A DNA stretch of 64,000 nucleotides, from assembly GCF_000196655.1 (NCBI RefSeq), contig NC_014253.1:1443423-1507422 (forward strand). The letters run 5' to 3'. Of this stretch, positions 35,400-44,575 are shown in pieces. The position numbers and the translations under genes were made by a program. The notes beneath the pieces were generated by a model. The model did no database searches, had not been told where the DNA came from, and saw nothing but the letters and a program-made list of their open reading frames with translations. This stretch comes from Methanohalobium evestigatum Z-7303 (lineage in GTDB: Archaea > Halobacteriota > Methanosarcinia > Methanosarcinales > Methanosarcinaceae). How positions within the stretch are numbered: position 1 is the stretch's first letter; each line of letters starts with the position of its first letter.

Positions 35400-36137
35400 T
35401 CAGTATACATATAAATTCTCATATGGTCTACTGGATAATGGAAGTAGCTTAATAAAAGGCTTACTCATGATTTTATCAACATCAAATCCAAAATCTTGGC
35501 AATATTCGGTAAGGTATTGTCTCAGTATCTTTCTATCTTCTTCATCAATGTCAAGTTTTTTTACTTCCTTACCGAGTGTATCATTCTCAACATCACCCCG
35601 AATATAGATAACTCCACCATGCATCCCTGTACCCAGATAATCCCCTGTTATTATTTCACTATCATTATCAATACCAAGCAGGATAAATATACCTCCTGCC
35701 ATATATTCACCAAGAAAATCTCTGGCAGTACCACCGCTTATGATTACAGGTATCTGGGACTTATATTCTTTCATATGAATACCCGCACGATAACCTACAT
35801 TACCTTTTATAAACAGTTTTCCACCACGCATTCCATAACCTACAACATCACCCACATTTCCATGGACTGTTATTTTACCCATATTCATGGTGTTTGCTAT
35901 CATATCCTGTGCATTACCATTAATTGTAAGCGAGGGACCGTTCATAAATACTGCACAATCATTTCCTGGTGTACCGTTTACCGTGATATTTACATTTTTG
36001 TTTATACCTGTGCCCAGATAACGTTGACCGTTGAGGTTATCAAGTATAAATTCAGTTTCCCCGCTTTCTGCCTCATCCTGAATGATTTTATTTAAATGTC
36101 TATAATATAAATTCTTACAATCGATTCTTTTTACCAT
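35400..36137 (-). CDS. Glutamate synthase, GXGXG (domain 3) subunit
   Basis: 245 residues forming the right-handed beta-helix of glutamate synthase large subunit, with repeated Gly motifs (GKITVHGNVGDVVGYGMRGG, GGTARDFLGEYMAGG, DYLGTGMHGG). In bacteria it is the C-terminal domain of GltB; in many archaea it is a separate gene. It is the last gene of the three-gene operon, 15 bp behind the FMN-domain gene. Its role is structural, shaping the ammonia channel and inter-domain contacts. Confidence 0.9.
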   Translation of the reverse strand: MVKRIDCKNLYYRHLNKIIQDEAESGETEFILDNLNGQRYLGTGINKNVNITVNGTPGNDCAVFMNGPSLTINGNAQDMIANTMNMGKITVHGNVGDVVGYGMRGGKLFIKGNVGYRAGIHMKEYKSQIPVIISGGTARDFLGEYMAGGIFILLGIDNDSEIITGDYLGTGMHGGVIYIRGDVENDTLGKEVKKLDIDEEDRKILRQYLTEYCQDFGFDVDKIMSKPFIKLLPLSSRPYENLYVY

Positions 36138-36152
36138 CTATATCCATCCTGA

Positions 36153-37664
36153 TTATTGTCCAACACCTGCAGGTTTGATACCGAGTAATTCCAGTGTCTT
36201 TTCATCAAGTTCATAACCACGCAGACGTTCACGATTACCTCGAAGTGATTCTATAGAATTAACTCCAAGTGAACCAAGGATTTCTTTCAATTCAAAACTC
36301 CATCCGGATAACAGGTTGGTAAGTTTCTGAGCTGCTATTTCAGGGTCAAGTCTGTTAACAAGCTCAGGTTTCTGGGTGGCTATACCCCATGCACAGTTAC
36401 CTGTATAACATCTCTGACATACACTGCAACCCATTGCTATAAGTGCCGCAGTACCGATTACTACTGCATCTGCACCCAGTGCAACGGCTTTTGCAACATC
36501 AGCACTACTTCTTATACTTCCTGCACAAAGGATGGATGCCCTGTTCCTTATCCCTTCATCACGAAGACGCTGGTCAACAGTAGCAAGTGCAAGTTCGATA
36601 GGTATACCGACATTGTCCCTGATGACCATTGGAGATGCTCCACTGCCCCCGCGATATCCATCGATTGTAAGAACATCAGCTCCAGCACGTACGACTCCAC
36701 TGGCAATCGCTGCTACATTATGGACTGCAGATATTTTTACCCCTACTGGTTTTTCGTAATTTGTTGCTTCTTTAAGGGCATAGATAAGCTGTGAAAGGTC
36801 CTCAATGGAGTATATATCATGGTGTGGAGCGGGCGACAATACATCAGTACCTAATGGTATCATCCGGGTTTTTGATATATCTTCACCTACCTTTTCCCCG
36901 GGTAGATGACCTCCTATACCGGGTTTAGCTCCTTGACCTATTTTTATCTCAATCATTGAACAGGTATTTAGGTATTCATTATGCACACCAAATCTTCCAG
37001 AAGCCACCTGTACCATAATATTATCAGAATATCGATAGAGGTCTTCATGGAGACCGCCTTCACCAGTATTCATAAGAGTTCCTGATTTTCTGGCAGCCAG
37101 TGCAAGAGCTTTGTGGGTATTCAAACTTACTGCCCCATATGACATTGCAGCAAACACAACCGGTACATCCAGCTTCACTTGTGGCTGCAATTCTGTAGCA
37201 AGTTCAATTTCACCTTCTTTATTTTCTACAAATTCCAGATTATCCGGTTTCTTTCCAAGATATGTACGCAATTCCATCGGTTCTCTTAAAGGGTCTATAG
37301 ATGGATTTGTTACCTGACAGGCATCGATTAACAGATGATCCCAGATAATTTTATGGGGTCTGGGGTTACCCATGCCTGATAGAAGTATTCCTCCAAATTC
37401 AGCCTGTTTTTGAATGTTGCTGGCGACCTCCGGTGTCCAGTTGGCATTACCTCTGTTAGCCCACTGATAATTGCTTATAGTTATTGCATTGTCAGGACAT
37501 TTGGATACACACCTGTAGCATGCAACACATTTGCTATCATCAGGGATTACTCTGCCATCCCTGAATTCAAGAGCTCCAAAACTGCAGTTATTGACACATA
37601 TTCCGCATTTCCTGCACCTTGCAGAATCAATGGATACTTTAAATTCGGGAGGTATGGATGCCAT
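36153..37664 (-). CDS. Glutamate synthase, FMN-binding (domain 2) subunit with ferredoxin domain
   Basis: 503 residues. Two N-terminal [4Fe-4S] motifs (CRKCGICVNNCSFG, CVACYRCVSKCPDN) are fused to the FMN barrel (GEGGLHEDLYRYSDN, KIGQGAKPGIGGHLPG, GYRGGSGASP). CSVCQRCYTGNCAWG supplies the 3Fe-4S ligands. It converts 2-oxoglutarate plus ammonia (from the amidotransferase subunit) to glutamate. The built-in ferredoxin domain suggests ferredoxin rather than an NADPH-dependent GltD as donor; no gltD is nearby. Genes on either side are 2 and 15 bp away. Confidence 0.94.
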   Translation of the reverse strand: MASIPPEFKVSIDSARCRKCGICVNNCSFGALEFRDGRVIPDDSKCVACYRCVSKCPDNAITISNYQWANRGNANWTPEVASNIQKQAEFGGILLSGMGNPRPHKIIWDHLLIDACQVTNPSIDPLREPMELRTYLGKKPDNLEFVENKEGEIELATELQPQVKLDVPVVFAAMSYGAVSLNTHKALALAARKSGTLMNTGEGGLHEDLYRYSDNIMVQVASGRFGVHNEYLNTCSMIEIKIGQGAKPGIGGHLPGEKVGEDISKTRMIPLGTDVLSPAPHHDIYSIEDLSQLIYALKEATNYEKPVGVKISAVHNVAAIASGVVRAGADVLTIDGYRGGSGASPMVIRDNVGIPIELALATVDQRLRDEGIRNRASILCAGSIRSSADVAKAVALGADAVVIGTAALIAMGCSVCQRCYTGNCAWGIATQKPELVNRLDPEIAAQKLTNLLSGWSFELKEILGSLGVNSIESLRGNRERLRGYELDEKTLELLGIKPAGVGQ

Positions 37665-37666
37665 AA

Positions 37667-38794
37667 TTATTCTACCTCCTCATACAATTCACCTATAACA
37701 GGAGTACCAGCTCTTGGACTCCAAACTGTGTCAGGTTTGGGTTCGATTTCTCTAATTGCTGATTCTTCAGATGACATGTAGAGCATATCATCTTTTCTGG
37801 CACAGGTCATGGGTCGTAGCTTAATTCTGTCATTAAACCCGACTATACCCCTGCTATGTCCCAATACTATACTATAAGGCCCGTTTAAAAGGGCGCTGCC
37901 ATAAACCTGTCTAATAGCTGTTATTATTTTTCTTTCACGTTCGGGCATTTTGTCTATATTTTTCCAGAAAGGTGCTGAAAGTGCACTTATTGCTGTTTTA
38001 ATAGGCATATTATGGCGTCTTACAAGTAAATCGAACAGATAGGCGACAACTTCAGTATCTGTTTTCAGTTCCATTCTATAACCAAACGGCTCGAGGTAGC
38101 GTTTATTGATACCATAGGATGAAATTTCACCGTTGTGAACAATTGACCAGTCCAAAAGACCAAATGGGTGTGCCCCACCCCACCATCCCGGTGTATTGGT
38201 GGGAAATCTGCCATGTGCAGTCCATATATAAGCTTTGTATTCATCCAGATTATAAAAAGCTGCAATGTCTTCCGGATACCCGAGTCCCTTAAAAATCCCC
38301 ATATTTTTTCCTGATGATGCTACAAATGCCCCTTCTATTTTGGAGTTGATTTCCATTACTTTTTCAAAAACATATTCACTCTCTGAAACAAATTGGGTTC
38401 TATTTCCAGGTACATCTACAAAATATCTCCAGAGTACAGGTGATTCTGTTATTGGGTTCATGCCATATTCGATGTTTATACCTGAAGTATCCTCCTCATA
38501 CACTGCACCCGGTCTGGTAGGTATCTCTTCATCATGAACGATATAAAAATGGTCTTTCAGATAATCTTCAAAAATTCCCTTTGCTTCAAAACTGTTAAAC
38601 ATCATGTGAAAAGCATATTGCTCTGCATAACGTGGATAGATACCATAAGCTGCAAAACCGCCTCCCAGTCCGTTTGAACGGTCATGCATTAGAGCTATTG
38701 ACTTGGTAATAGCTCTTCCATCTATACGTTTACCGGATTCACTCATCATCGCTGAGATGGAACATCCAGAAGGTATATAGCAGCTGGACTTCAT
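37667..38794 (-). CDS. Glutamate synthase, glutamine amidotransferase (domain 1) subunit
   Basis: 375 residues of the class II amidotransferase fold (AHGRFPTNTPGWWGGAHPFG, VHNGEISSYG, DTEVVAYLFDLL). It should hydrolyse glutamine and feed ammonia to the FMN subunit. The expected N-terminal catalytic Cys is not at position 2; the nearest candidates are Cys5 and Cys11 (SGCSISAMM), as seems usual for this archaeal subgroup. First gene of the operon; promoter and operator-like site lie 160-200 bp upstream, leaving a long leader. Confidence 0.88.
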   Translation of the reverse strand: MKSSCYIPSGCSISAMMSESGKRIDGRAITKSIALMHDRSNGLGGGFAAYGIYPRYAEQYAFHMMFNSFEAKGIFEDYLKDHFYIVHDEEIPTRPGAVYEEDTSGINIEYGMNPITESPVLWRYFVDVPGNRTQFVSESEYVFEKVMEINSKIEGAFVASSGKNMGIFKGLGYPEDIAAFYNLDEYKAYIWTAHGRFPTNTPGWWGGAHPFGLLDWSIVHNGEISSYGINKRYLEPFGYRMELKTDTEVVAYLFDLLVRRHNMPIKTAISALSAPFWKNIDKMPERERKIITAIRQVYGSALLNGPYSIVLGHSRGIVGFNDRIKLRPMTCARKDDMLYMSSEESAIREIEPKPDTVWSPRAGTPVIGELYEEVE

Positions 38795-38955
38795 TAATTA
38801 ATTCTACCTCTTTGTAATTTTTATTAGTTAAATTAATCAGTTTAACAATATACAGTATTATTTCAAAAATACCCACTGTAACTTTTATTGTTTTCAAACT
38901 CCCAATTATATTCTGGTGATGTTAGATGTTATTTGTTCCGGTTGTTTTGCTTTGA

Positions 38956-38996
38956 GGTAACCGGTAACCTACTGTTGACTTTATGATTTATAAAAG
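38956..38996 (-). promoter_or_regulatory. Glutamate synthase promoter with GGTTACCGGTTACC element
   Basis: On the minus strand a TATA box (TTTTATAAAT, about 38987-38996) is followed about 20-25 bp later by GGTTACCGGTTACC (38969-38956), at the likely start of transcription. The same element at the same spacing precedes glnA. It fits a repressor site of the GGT(A/T)-N6-TACC type that I recall for the nitrogen regulator NrpR of Methanosarcina; that identity is from memory and should be checked. Confidence 0.6.
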
Positions 38997-39009
38997 TTTT
39001 GTTCCCAAT

Positions 39010-39245
39010 GGCTTTGCCTAAAAAGTTCCTCCACACAAAAAGTTAACGAGTTGCACAAAAAGTTGACAATTTTTACAAAGTGTTTGCACAAAAAGTCCAA
39101 TCAGGATACTTTCAAAAATTTCAAAATGCATGATTAACCTATTAGAAAAAGTGCTAGCTAAAAACTACTTTAACAGGCTTTGACCATTAAGTTAACAATC
39201 TTTTCAAAATGTAAGACTAAATGTAAAACAACCAAAAAGTTAAGT
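39010..39245. repeat. AT-rich intergenic repeat block, copy 1
   Basis: Starts with GGCTTTGCCTAAAAAGTT and ends with GGCTTTGACCATTAAGTT plus tails. Inside are three units of a decamer-like motif CACAAAAAGT (near 39033, 39053 and 39088) interspersed with AGTTAAC or AGTTGAC. About 200 bp are nearly identical to 58011-58230 and a shorter relative lies at 55820-55923. No coding potential. It begins about 14 bp upstream of the TATA box of the glutamate synthase operon. Confidence 0.7.
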
Positions 39246-39275
39246 TTTTAGCAAAACAAGTTATTAATCATATGG

Positions 39276-39643
39276 TTAACTTACTTCCACACTGATATAT
39301 AACTGGTAAAAAGAACCATTGTACATTATATATTTATCACTTTCATAAGGAGGTAGAGTATTAAGGAAATTATTCAACCTATTATATTCAGATTTATTTA
39401 TTTCAATTTCATTATCACTTTCATTATTTAACACCTTTCTAAGCTGTGGATATTTATCCAATTCTTCTTTTGTGATTTTGGTGTGATTTCTGATTTTTGT
39501 GCAACTATGTCATAATGACGGTCTGCTGATGATTTAGATGCATAGTAATCATTTATATAACGACCAATAGAATCTACCAAGACAACAGAAATTGTAAATA
39601 GTATAATTATCCATTTAATACTGTTCTTTTTCTTCTCATTCAT
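39276..39643 (-). pseudogene. Small membrane protein, frameshifted (paralogue of 39743 and 48551 genes)
   Basis: The first frame (from ATG 39643) encodes a membrane span and ...AQKSEITPK, then loses homology. The second frame, overlapping near 39461-39480, continues with ITKEELDKYPQLRKVL and SEYNRLNNFL...YIMYNGSFYQLY. Joined, they match the paralogues at 39743-40090 (DEDLDKHPKLKEAL, SEYSKIDEFL, YIKYKDDYY) and 48551 on. A single-base shift in an A-rich run therefore breaks the gene. Function of the family is unknown; one N-terminal span and an outside domain are expected. Confidence 0.7.
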
Positions 39644-39742
39644 AAAGCATCTCTCTTATCAAGCAGTTGAATGTCTAAGATCAACCATATAATACTCCCC
39701 CTTTGTATTTGATATCTCTGTTATTGTAATATTCAATAGTGA

Positions 39743-40090
39743 TTAACGAACAATATGCTGCAGCCATATTCCGTAGTAATCGTCCTTGTACTTGATATAT
39801 GTGATACCGTCATCACCTTCTGCAAGAAATTCATCTATTTTACTGTACTCGGACTCTGTTAATTCAACAATGTCTGTTTTATCAAGTGCTTCCTTTAACT
39901 TTGGATGTTTATCTAAGTCTTCATCAGAGATACCTGTGTAATCATTTGGTGTAATATCAGATAGATGAGCAGATACATAGTAATCATCTGTAGTTTTCAC
40001 ATAAGCATCATACAGGAAAGGTGAAAGAACGGCAAGTGTACCTACCAAAGCCAGTAACAATATGTAGATTCCTTTATTATCTTCTCCCAT
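39743..40090 (-). CDS. Small single-span surface protein, family of three in this window
   Basis: 115 residues from the ATG at 40090 (MGEDNKGIYILLLALVG), preceded by GAGAGGG; a TTG at 40114 would add eight. One membrane span (residues 7-27) precedes an acidic external domain: DEDLDKHPKLKEALDK, ELTESEYSKIDEFLAEG, TYIKYKDDYYGIWL. Two relatives in the window are frameshifted, this one is intact. Its promoter carries the shared upstream box (40150-40183). Function unknown. Confidence 0.7.
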   Translation of the reverse strand: MGEDNKGIYILLLALVGTLAVLSPFLYDAYVKTTDDYYVSAHLSDITPNDYTGISDEDLDKHPKLKEALDKTDIVELTESEYSKIDEFLAEGDDGITYIKYKDDYYGIWLQHIVR

Positions 40091-40149
40091 GCTATTTATC
40101 CCTCTCGATATCAATATTATCTATTGATACACCCATTTAACTGCAGAAA

Positions 40150-40183
40150 ATTATAAACAATTTGTCTCCAAACCGTCAAACTG
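40150..40183 (-). promoter_or_regulatory. Shared promoter box, site 1
   Basis: Reading on the minus strand: CAGTTTGACGGTTTGG, then about 12 bases to a TATA-like TTTATAAT, 60 bp upstream of the 40090 start. One of six matching promoters (see 42288, 48402, 50925, 54857, 59789). Confidence 0.65.
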
Positions 40184-40261
40184 AAACCTTTTTTATGACA
40201 TGGATTGTACTGATATATTATCGATAAAAACATAAACTGATAATATCTAGTACTGTATTTT

Positions 40262-40822
40262 TTATCCATCTATAGGAACAAGAGCTACTCTAATAATTTT
40301 ATCTTTTTCTAATAGTTCTTTTTTTATCTTTTGACCTTTGTCATAGCCAACCCAATCTTTTGGTTGTTTACTAAAATAAATATAACAGTTAACAAACTTT
40401 TTCAATTGCAAGTCCTGTTTAGACAAAATATCAAGGAAATCTTTGTTATTAGCAATTGATTTTGAAACAACTATTAGGTAGTTGTCCCCTTTTTTTATTA
40501 CTTCTTCATCTCTTATCCAAATATTTGCTTTCATCAATTCATTATATAAAACTGATTTTTTATCTTGATTTACTACTAAATAATATTGATTATGCAAATG
40601 ATCAATATTATAATCCAACTTAATGTCCTCTCTTAAATTAGAATCATCTATAACGGATCTTGCATATTTTTCAGTTGTTCCTTCTTCAAAAGAAATGTAC
40701 AAACCTCCAATCCTCATGTCATGACTTGATGGGTTTATTAGGACTGCCAATAATACAAAAATTGAAAAAACAAAATAAATAAGAACTTTTTTATCAATTT
40801 GACTCATATTATTACTTCCCAT
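40262..40822 (-). CDS. UPF0228 family protein
   Basis: 186 residues: N-terminal membrane span (residues 11-31), then a domain beginning GGLYISFEEGTTEKYA and containing KKGDNYLIVVSKS, SKQDLQLKKFVNCYIYF and KIKKELLEKDKI. These blocks match the UPF0228 family, known mainly from Methanosarcina, whose function is undetermined. The domain should be outside the cell. Alternative start at 40807 (MSQIDKK). No shared promoter box was found upstream. Confidence 0.75.
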   Translation of the reverse strand: MGSNNMSQIDKKVLIYFVFSIFVLLAVLINPSSHDMRIGGLYISFEEGTTEKYARSVIDDSNLREDIKLDYNIDHLHNQYYLVVNQDKKSVLYNELMKANIWIRDEEVIKKGDNYLIVVSKSIANNKDFLDILSKQDLQLKKFVNCYIYFSKQPKDWVGYDKGQKIKKELLEKDKIIRVALVPIDG

Positions 40823-40935
40823 AAAGCAATTTATTGCATTTTGACACTGTATTTTTACTTTATTTGAACTACCATTGAAACCGGCAGTATATACATCTAA
40901 AGAGTCTAATCAATCTTTTTTGGCTTTTATTCAAA

Positions 40936-42111
40936 TCAACTATCTCTTGACCCTTGAAATGCTATCCCGGTCCACTTGATACAACAAGTTTGCCCCAAAA
41001 AGCCAGGGGTAAATGCAGCATAAGGGTTCAATATATCATAAGGATTCAAATATACCCATTCTGGTTTTGTTTCAAAGCAAGCTAAATCCACCCATTCATC
41101 AGTTCTATCATTGTTTTGAGACCATTCCATAGTTGAACTTGTTTCGATCGTTGTACTGTTTCCGCTAAAAATACTATACAGTAGATTGATTTCTGCTTCC
41201 CACTTAGCTGTTTCATCGATATAATCGCTTGTATCGTCTAAATTATATTCTGGGATAGTTATTGACAATGCTGATGGAAAAACATCATCAAACAATGTTA
41301 AACTTGATTTTGGCTCGCTCCTACCATCATATGGTTTAGCATCACCCATTTGACGAGTGCCGGAATAGTCATGATATATCCAATCGTGATGTATAGTAGC
41401 ATTAGAATTGAACCAGTCTTTATCATTTAACTGGTTTCCTGGTAGCATATTATACCTGCTTCTTAACAGGAAATAATCTGTATTTTCATCATTTTCTTGA
41501 TCGTCCCAGTACCATCGTGTAGTTATACTAAAATCACCATATGGCGAGTATATATAATCATCAGTAACTGTGCATATGTGATCCCATCTATTACTTGCTA
41601 TTCCAAATTCACTTGTAGTTATATCTGTTCCATCGTTAGTTTTAGCTATATTAGATGGTTTGATACTTATATTATTATACCATTTATCTGCCTCAGACAA
41701 TGCTTTTTCGTATCCTTTTGACACATTGTTACAGTAACCTCTATATTCTTTAACAACACCATTTGAAAAAATCTTGAAACCATAGGCTACCAATTCTGTG
41801 TTCTTGGGTGATTTCAGGTTCTTGACTTTGCCTATATGTCTTGGTTCTTTTTCGTCATTCGTTTCATTAAGAAACTTATCTATAAACATACTTCGTTGCT
41901 GCATAATGTTTTGATTATCTAGACTTTTACCTTCAATCATTATCGTATAGTTTTGAGCATCGCAGACTTTTGTATCCAGATTTTCACCCATGTTCGAATC
42001 TATAGTACAACCTGCACTTGCAGAAACTGTACCTGTAAAAAGTGTTAATATAAAAAATATAGCTATACCTAATTTTATTTTCATATATTCCACTTTAAAT
42101 TCAGTATTCAT
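40936..42111 (-). CDS. Secreted protein of cluster A (conserved N-half, variable C-half)
   Basis: 391 residues. GGAGGT eight bases upstream supports the ATG at 42111; residues 10-33 (MKIKLGIAIFFILTLFTGTV...) form the signal peptide. Residues 1 to ~172 are almost identical to the paralogue at 58464-59612; from SEFGIASN on, the two diverge to roughly half identical, though landmarks (YSPYGD, TRWYWDD, TMEWSQ, EWVDLA, FTPGFLGQTCCIKWTG) persist. Cys-Cys near the end may form disulfides. No enzyme motif recognised. It has its own promoter (42288-42323) and structured leader and lies next to an ABC exporter operon, so it may be its substrate or partner (inference). Confidence 0.8.
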   Translation of the reverse strand: MNTEFKVEYMKIKLGIAIFFILTLFTGTVSASAGCTIDSNMGENLDTKVCDAQNYTIMIEGKSLDNQNIMQQRSMFIDKFLNETNDEKEPRHIGKVKNLKSPKNTELVAYGFKIFSNGVVKEYRGYCNNVSKGYEKALSEADKWYNNISIKPSNIAKTNDGTDITTSEFGIASNRWDHICTVTDDYIYSPYGDFSITTRWYWDDQENDENTDYFLLRSRYNMLPGNQLNDKDWFNSNATIHHDWIYHDYSGTRQMGDAKPYDGRSEPKSSLTLFDDVFPSALSITIPEYNLDDTSDYIDETAKWEAEINLLYSIFSGNSTTIETSSTMEWSQNNDRTDEWVDLACFETKPEWVYLNPYDILNPYAAFTPGFLGQTCCIKWTGIAFQGSRDS

Positions 42112-42270
42112 TTTGTTTTACCTCCATTATCCAGAGGCAATCAAAAATGGTTTAAATTATAACAAACCAATATCCTTTTGCCTCTGGGCAACTTTTTGTT
42201 GGTATATTTTGAGTTCAACCACACCCCAGATTTGGTTGGACTCTCAGAACATCTTTTTCAATGTTCCATA
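42112..42270 (-). ncRNA. Structured 5' leader of the cluster A secreted gene
   Basis: In transcript order the leader has a hairpin GAACAT/ATGTTC (42266-42247), a 9-bp stem-loop with one mismatch, AGTCCAACC/GGTTGAACT (42242-42212, loop AAATCTGGGGTGT), and a perfect 10-bp stem CCAGAGGCAA/TTGCCTCTGG (42187-42178 with 42140-42131) that ends just before GGAGGT. The cluster B protease leader has the same order of stems with different sequence in the second stem. It could act as a regulatory leader controlling ribosome access. Confidence 0.6.
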
Positions 42271-42287
42271 TTAGACTTGTAAGTGAC

Positions 42288-42323
42288 TTTATAAATAATT
42301 TATAACCATATTGTCAAACTGTT
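42288..42323 (-). promoter_or_regulatory. Shared promoter box, site 2
   Basis: Minus strand: AACAGTTTGACAATATGG followed by TTATAAATTATTTATAAA (TATA). It serves the secreted protein gene and lies between that gene and the ABC ATPase stop (42348). The box departs slightly from the other sites (ATATGG for GTTTGG). Confidence 0.6.
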
Positions 42324-42347
42324 TATATAGAAAATTCAAACTCTGGA

Positions 42348-43328
42348 TCAGGAACCTATCAGTTTAAGGAAAACACTCTGTAAATCCATCCGCTCCTCTT
42401 CAAGTCTTGATATCGTGCCTCCTGATTTACTGATGGTTTTTGCAATCTCAGCCCGCATCCCGCTGTCTGCGTGTACCTGTAATGTTCCATCCAGGGTTTT
42501 GACATCATGAACTCCGTCCATCAGGTTCAACTTCTCAATCATGTCGTTGTATGATATATCCCAGACCTCAAGCAAATAGTTTACACCTTCTCTTTCTCTG
42601 ATAATATCCCTTAGCTGGTCTACAGTTCCGATTGCCAGGAGTTTGCCGCTATCAATCACACCTATCCTGCTGCAGATTTCTTCAACTTCAGACATTGAAT
42701 GAGAACTCAGAAAAATTGTGACATCTTTTTCTCTGCTGAGCTGTTTTATCAAATCACGCATCATCTGCGCACCTTTAGGATCAATACCACTTGTGGGTTC
42801 GTCAAGGAACAGGATTTCAGGATCGTTTATTAACGCCTGTGCAAGCCCGAATCTCTTGAGCATACCTGTAGAAAAACCGCCTATTTTCTGGTCTATCGCA
42901 TCATCCAGCCCGACCATCTCCAGCAGTTCAACTATACGGTTTTCTCTGGTTTCAGAATCCATATCGTATAATTTTGCATAGAACCTCAAATTCTGTCTTG
43001 CAGTAAGATTACCATAAAATCCGGCTGGTTCCGGAAGCACTCCTGTAACCTCACGGATGTTTATCACTTCTCTTACAGAATCATATCCTGCGACCTTTGC
43101 ATAACCGTCACTGGGTTCAAGCAGTCCTATCAACATCTTCATGGTTGTGGTTTTACCCGCACCGTTTTGACCAACAAATCCGAAAACATCTCCTTTCTTA
43201 ACATTGAATGTCAGTGAATCCACTGCTGTTATAGTATTTTGTTTGCCGAATCTCTTTGTCAGGTTTTGAATCTCTATGACATTTTCATCTCTGGTCTGAT
43301 CTTTTGTCTCTGTTTGCAGGGTTTGCAT
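42348..43328 (-). CDS. ABC transporter ATP-binding protein, cluster A
   Basis: 326 residues, CcmA/NosF type (COG1131-like). Walker A GQNGAGKTT, signature FSTGMLKRFGLAQAL, Walker B EILFLDEPTSGIDP and H-loop SSHSMSEVEEI, followed by a C-terminal regulatory extension (residues ~235-326). It pairs with ABC-2 permeases encoded upstream. It differs from the cluster C copy by one residue (Ile/Val in NDMIEKLNL). Probably an exporter. Last gene of the propeller-permease-permease-NEW3-ATPase operon, 7 bp after NEW3. Confidence 0.93.
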   Translation of the reverse strand: MQTLQTETKDQTRDENVIEIQNLTKRFGKQNTITAVDSLTFNVKKGDVFGFVGQNGAGKTTTMKMLIGLLEPSDGYAKVAGYDSVREVINIREVTGVLPEPAGFYGNLTARQNLRFYAKLYDMDSETRENRIVELLEMVGLDDAIDQKIGGFSTGMLKRFGLAQALINDPEILFLDEPTSGIDPKGAQMMRDLIKQLSREKDVTIFLSSHSMSEVEEICSRIGVIDSGKLLAIGTVDQLRDIIREREGVNYLLEVWDISYNDMIEKLNLMDGVHDVKTLDGTLQVHADSGMRAEIAKTISKSGGTISRLEEERMDLQSVFLKLIGS

Positions 43329-43335
43329 TTCTTAA

Positions 43336-44574
43336 TTACCTCCTTCCGAACCTGTAAACAAATAAAGCAAGTACAATCACAGCTACCAGCACCATACCGA
43401 TACCGATAAAACCACTGCTACTTGATTTTTCGATACTAACTTCAACCTGCTCGTCATCACTCTGCACTTCGTCACTTACAGCACGCATTAAAATTTCATT
43501 AGAGCCTGAATTTACACTGGCTCTTGCTGATACTTCCACAGGTATTGATTCTGAATCCCCGGATTCCAGTTCATCAATAGCACCAAAGCTTTTAACATCT
43601 GTACTAATTCCTGAATCGGTCTGTACCCTTAATTCCACATTGTTAAGAGTCTGGTCTCCAGAGTTTCGAAGGTTGACAGTGATTTCTCTGGACCCCCCTG
43701 GGTTCAGTGTGATGCTGCGGGTGTTTGGGAACACACTCAATACTTCGGTTTTCTCAAGTGACCTGTCAATAGATAATTCAAGTTTTTGCGATATTTCTGA
43801 ACCCCCGAATTCCGGAATGGCGTTAATGATGACAGGGTAGACTCCATTGGAAGAATTGCTGTCGGGATGGACTTTTACAATGAAATCCTGCGTATTCTCT
43901 GGTCCTATACTGATTTTGTTCTGCCTGTATTGACCGTTTTCATCCTGTAAAAACTCAACATCCCAGTTTTCGGGTTTTTTGTCAGTATAGAGGTCAACTG
44001 TTACACGGTTATCGTAATCGTTTTTAATGTGACATCGAATTCAACGGGGTCATTCGGTCTTGTAACAAGCCCGGGAGCATTAGAATACATATCAAGACTC
44101 ATACCTGCATCTTTATCCACTGTAACTGCATACCTTCTTGAGATGACATCACCATCATCAGGGTCAATTTCTGACCATACTGAATATCTCCCTTCTGAAG
44201 CGTCAGACGGTACTTCAACTCTCAAAGTCACTTCCTCTGTTTCGTCTTCACCTTCGGAAAATGTGATATGGGTTACCTCGTCGTTGTTTTTTATAGAACC
44301 CGACAGTCCAGTCCCCAGGTTTTTCACTGACAGATAGTGAGCACCATGCTTTATCAGAAACATTACACCCTTTTTCAATATCAAGTGTAAATTCTGCAGT
44401 ATCTCCAGGACAGACAACCTTACCTGTCACTGTACTTGTTGCTGCAATTGATGCCCAGTCATCATCCTCGGCTGCTGATAAAGGTGAAAATATAGAAATT
44501 AACAGGATGAAAGCGATGATACAAATCTTTAAACGTTTAAAATCCACTTTATCAAACATCAACAAATCCTCCAT
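43336..44574 (-). pseudogene. NEW3-domain membrane protein, cluster A copy with two compensating frameshifts
   Basis: Same length (1239 bp) as the intact cluster C gene. A T run near 44288 has six Ts here and five in C, shifting the frame; a second T run near 44022 has five here and six in C, restoring it. The ~90 codons between are read out of frame and contain stops in the original frame. The intact form has a signal peptide, three Ig-like NEW3-type repeats and a C-terminal membrane anchor (IGIGMVLVAVIVLALFVYRFG). Either decay or homopolymer sequence error. Confidence 0.75.
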
Positions 44575-44575
44575 A

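Noticed and set aside
35496-36095. 199-codon frame opposite the GXGXG glutamate synthase subunit, rich in Tyr, Ile and Thr
   Set aside because: It is the complement of the regular beta-helix repeats and shows no protein family features.
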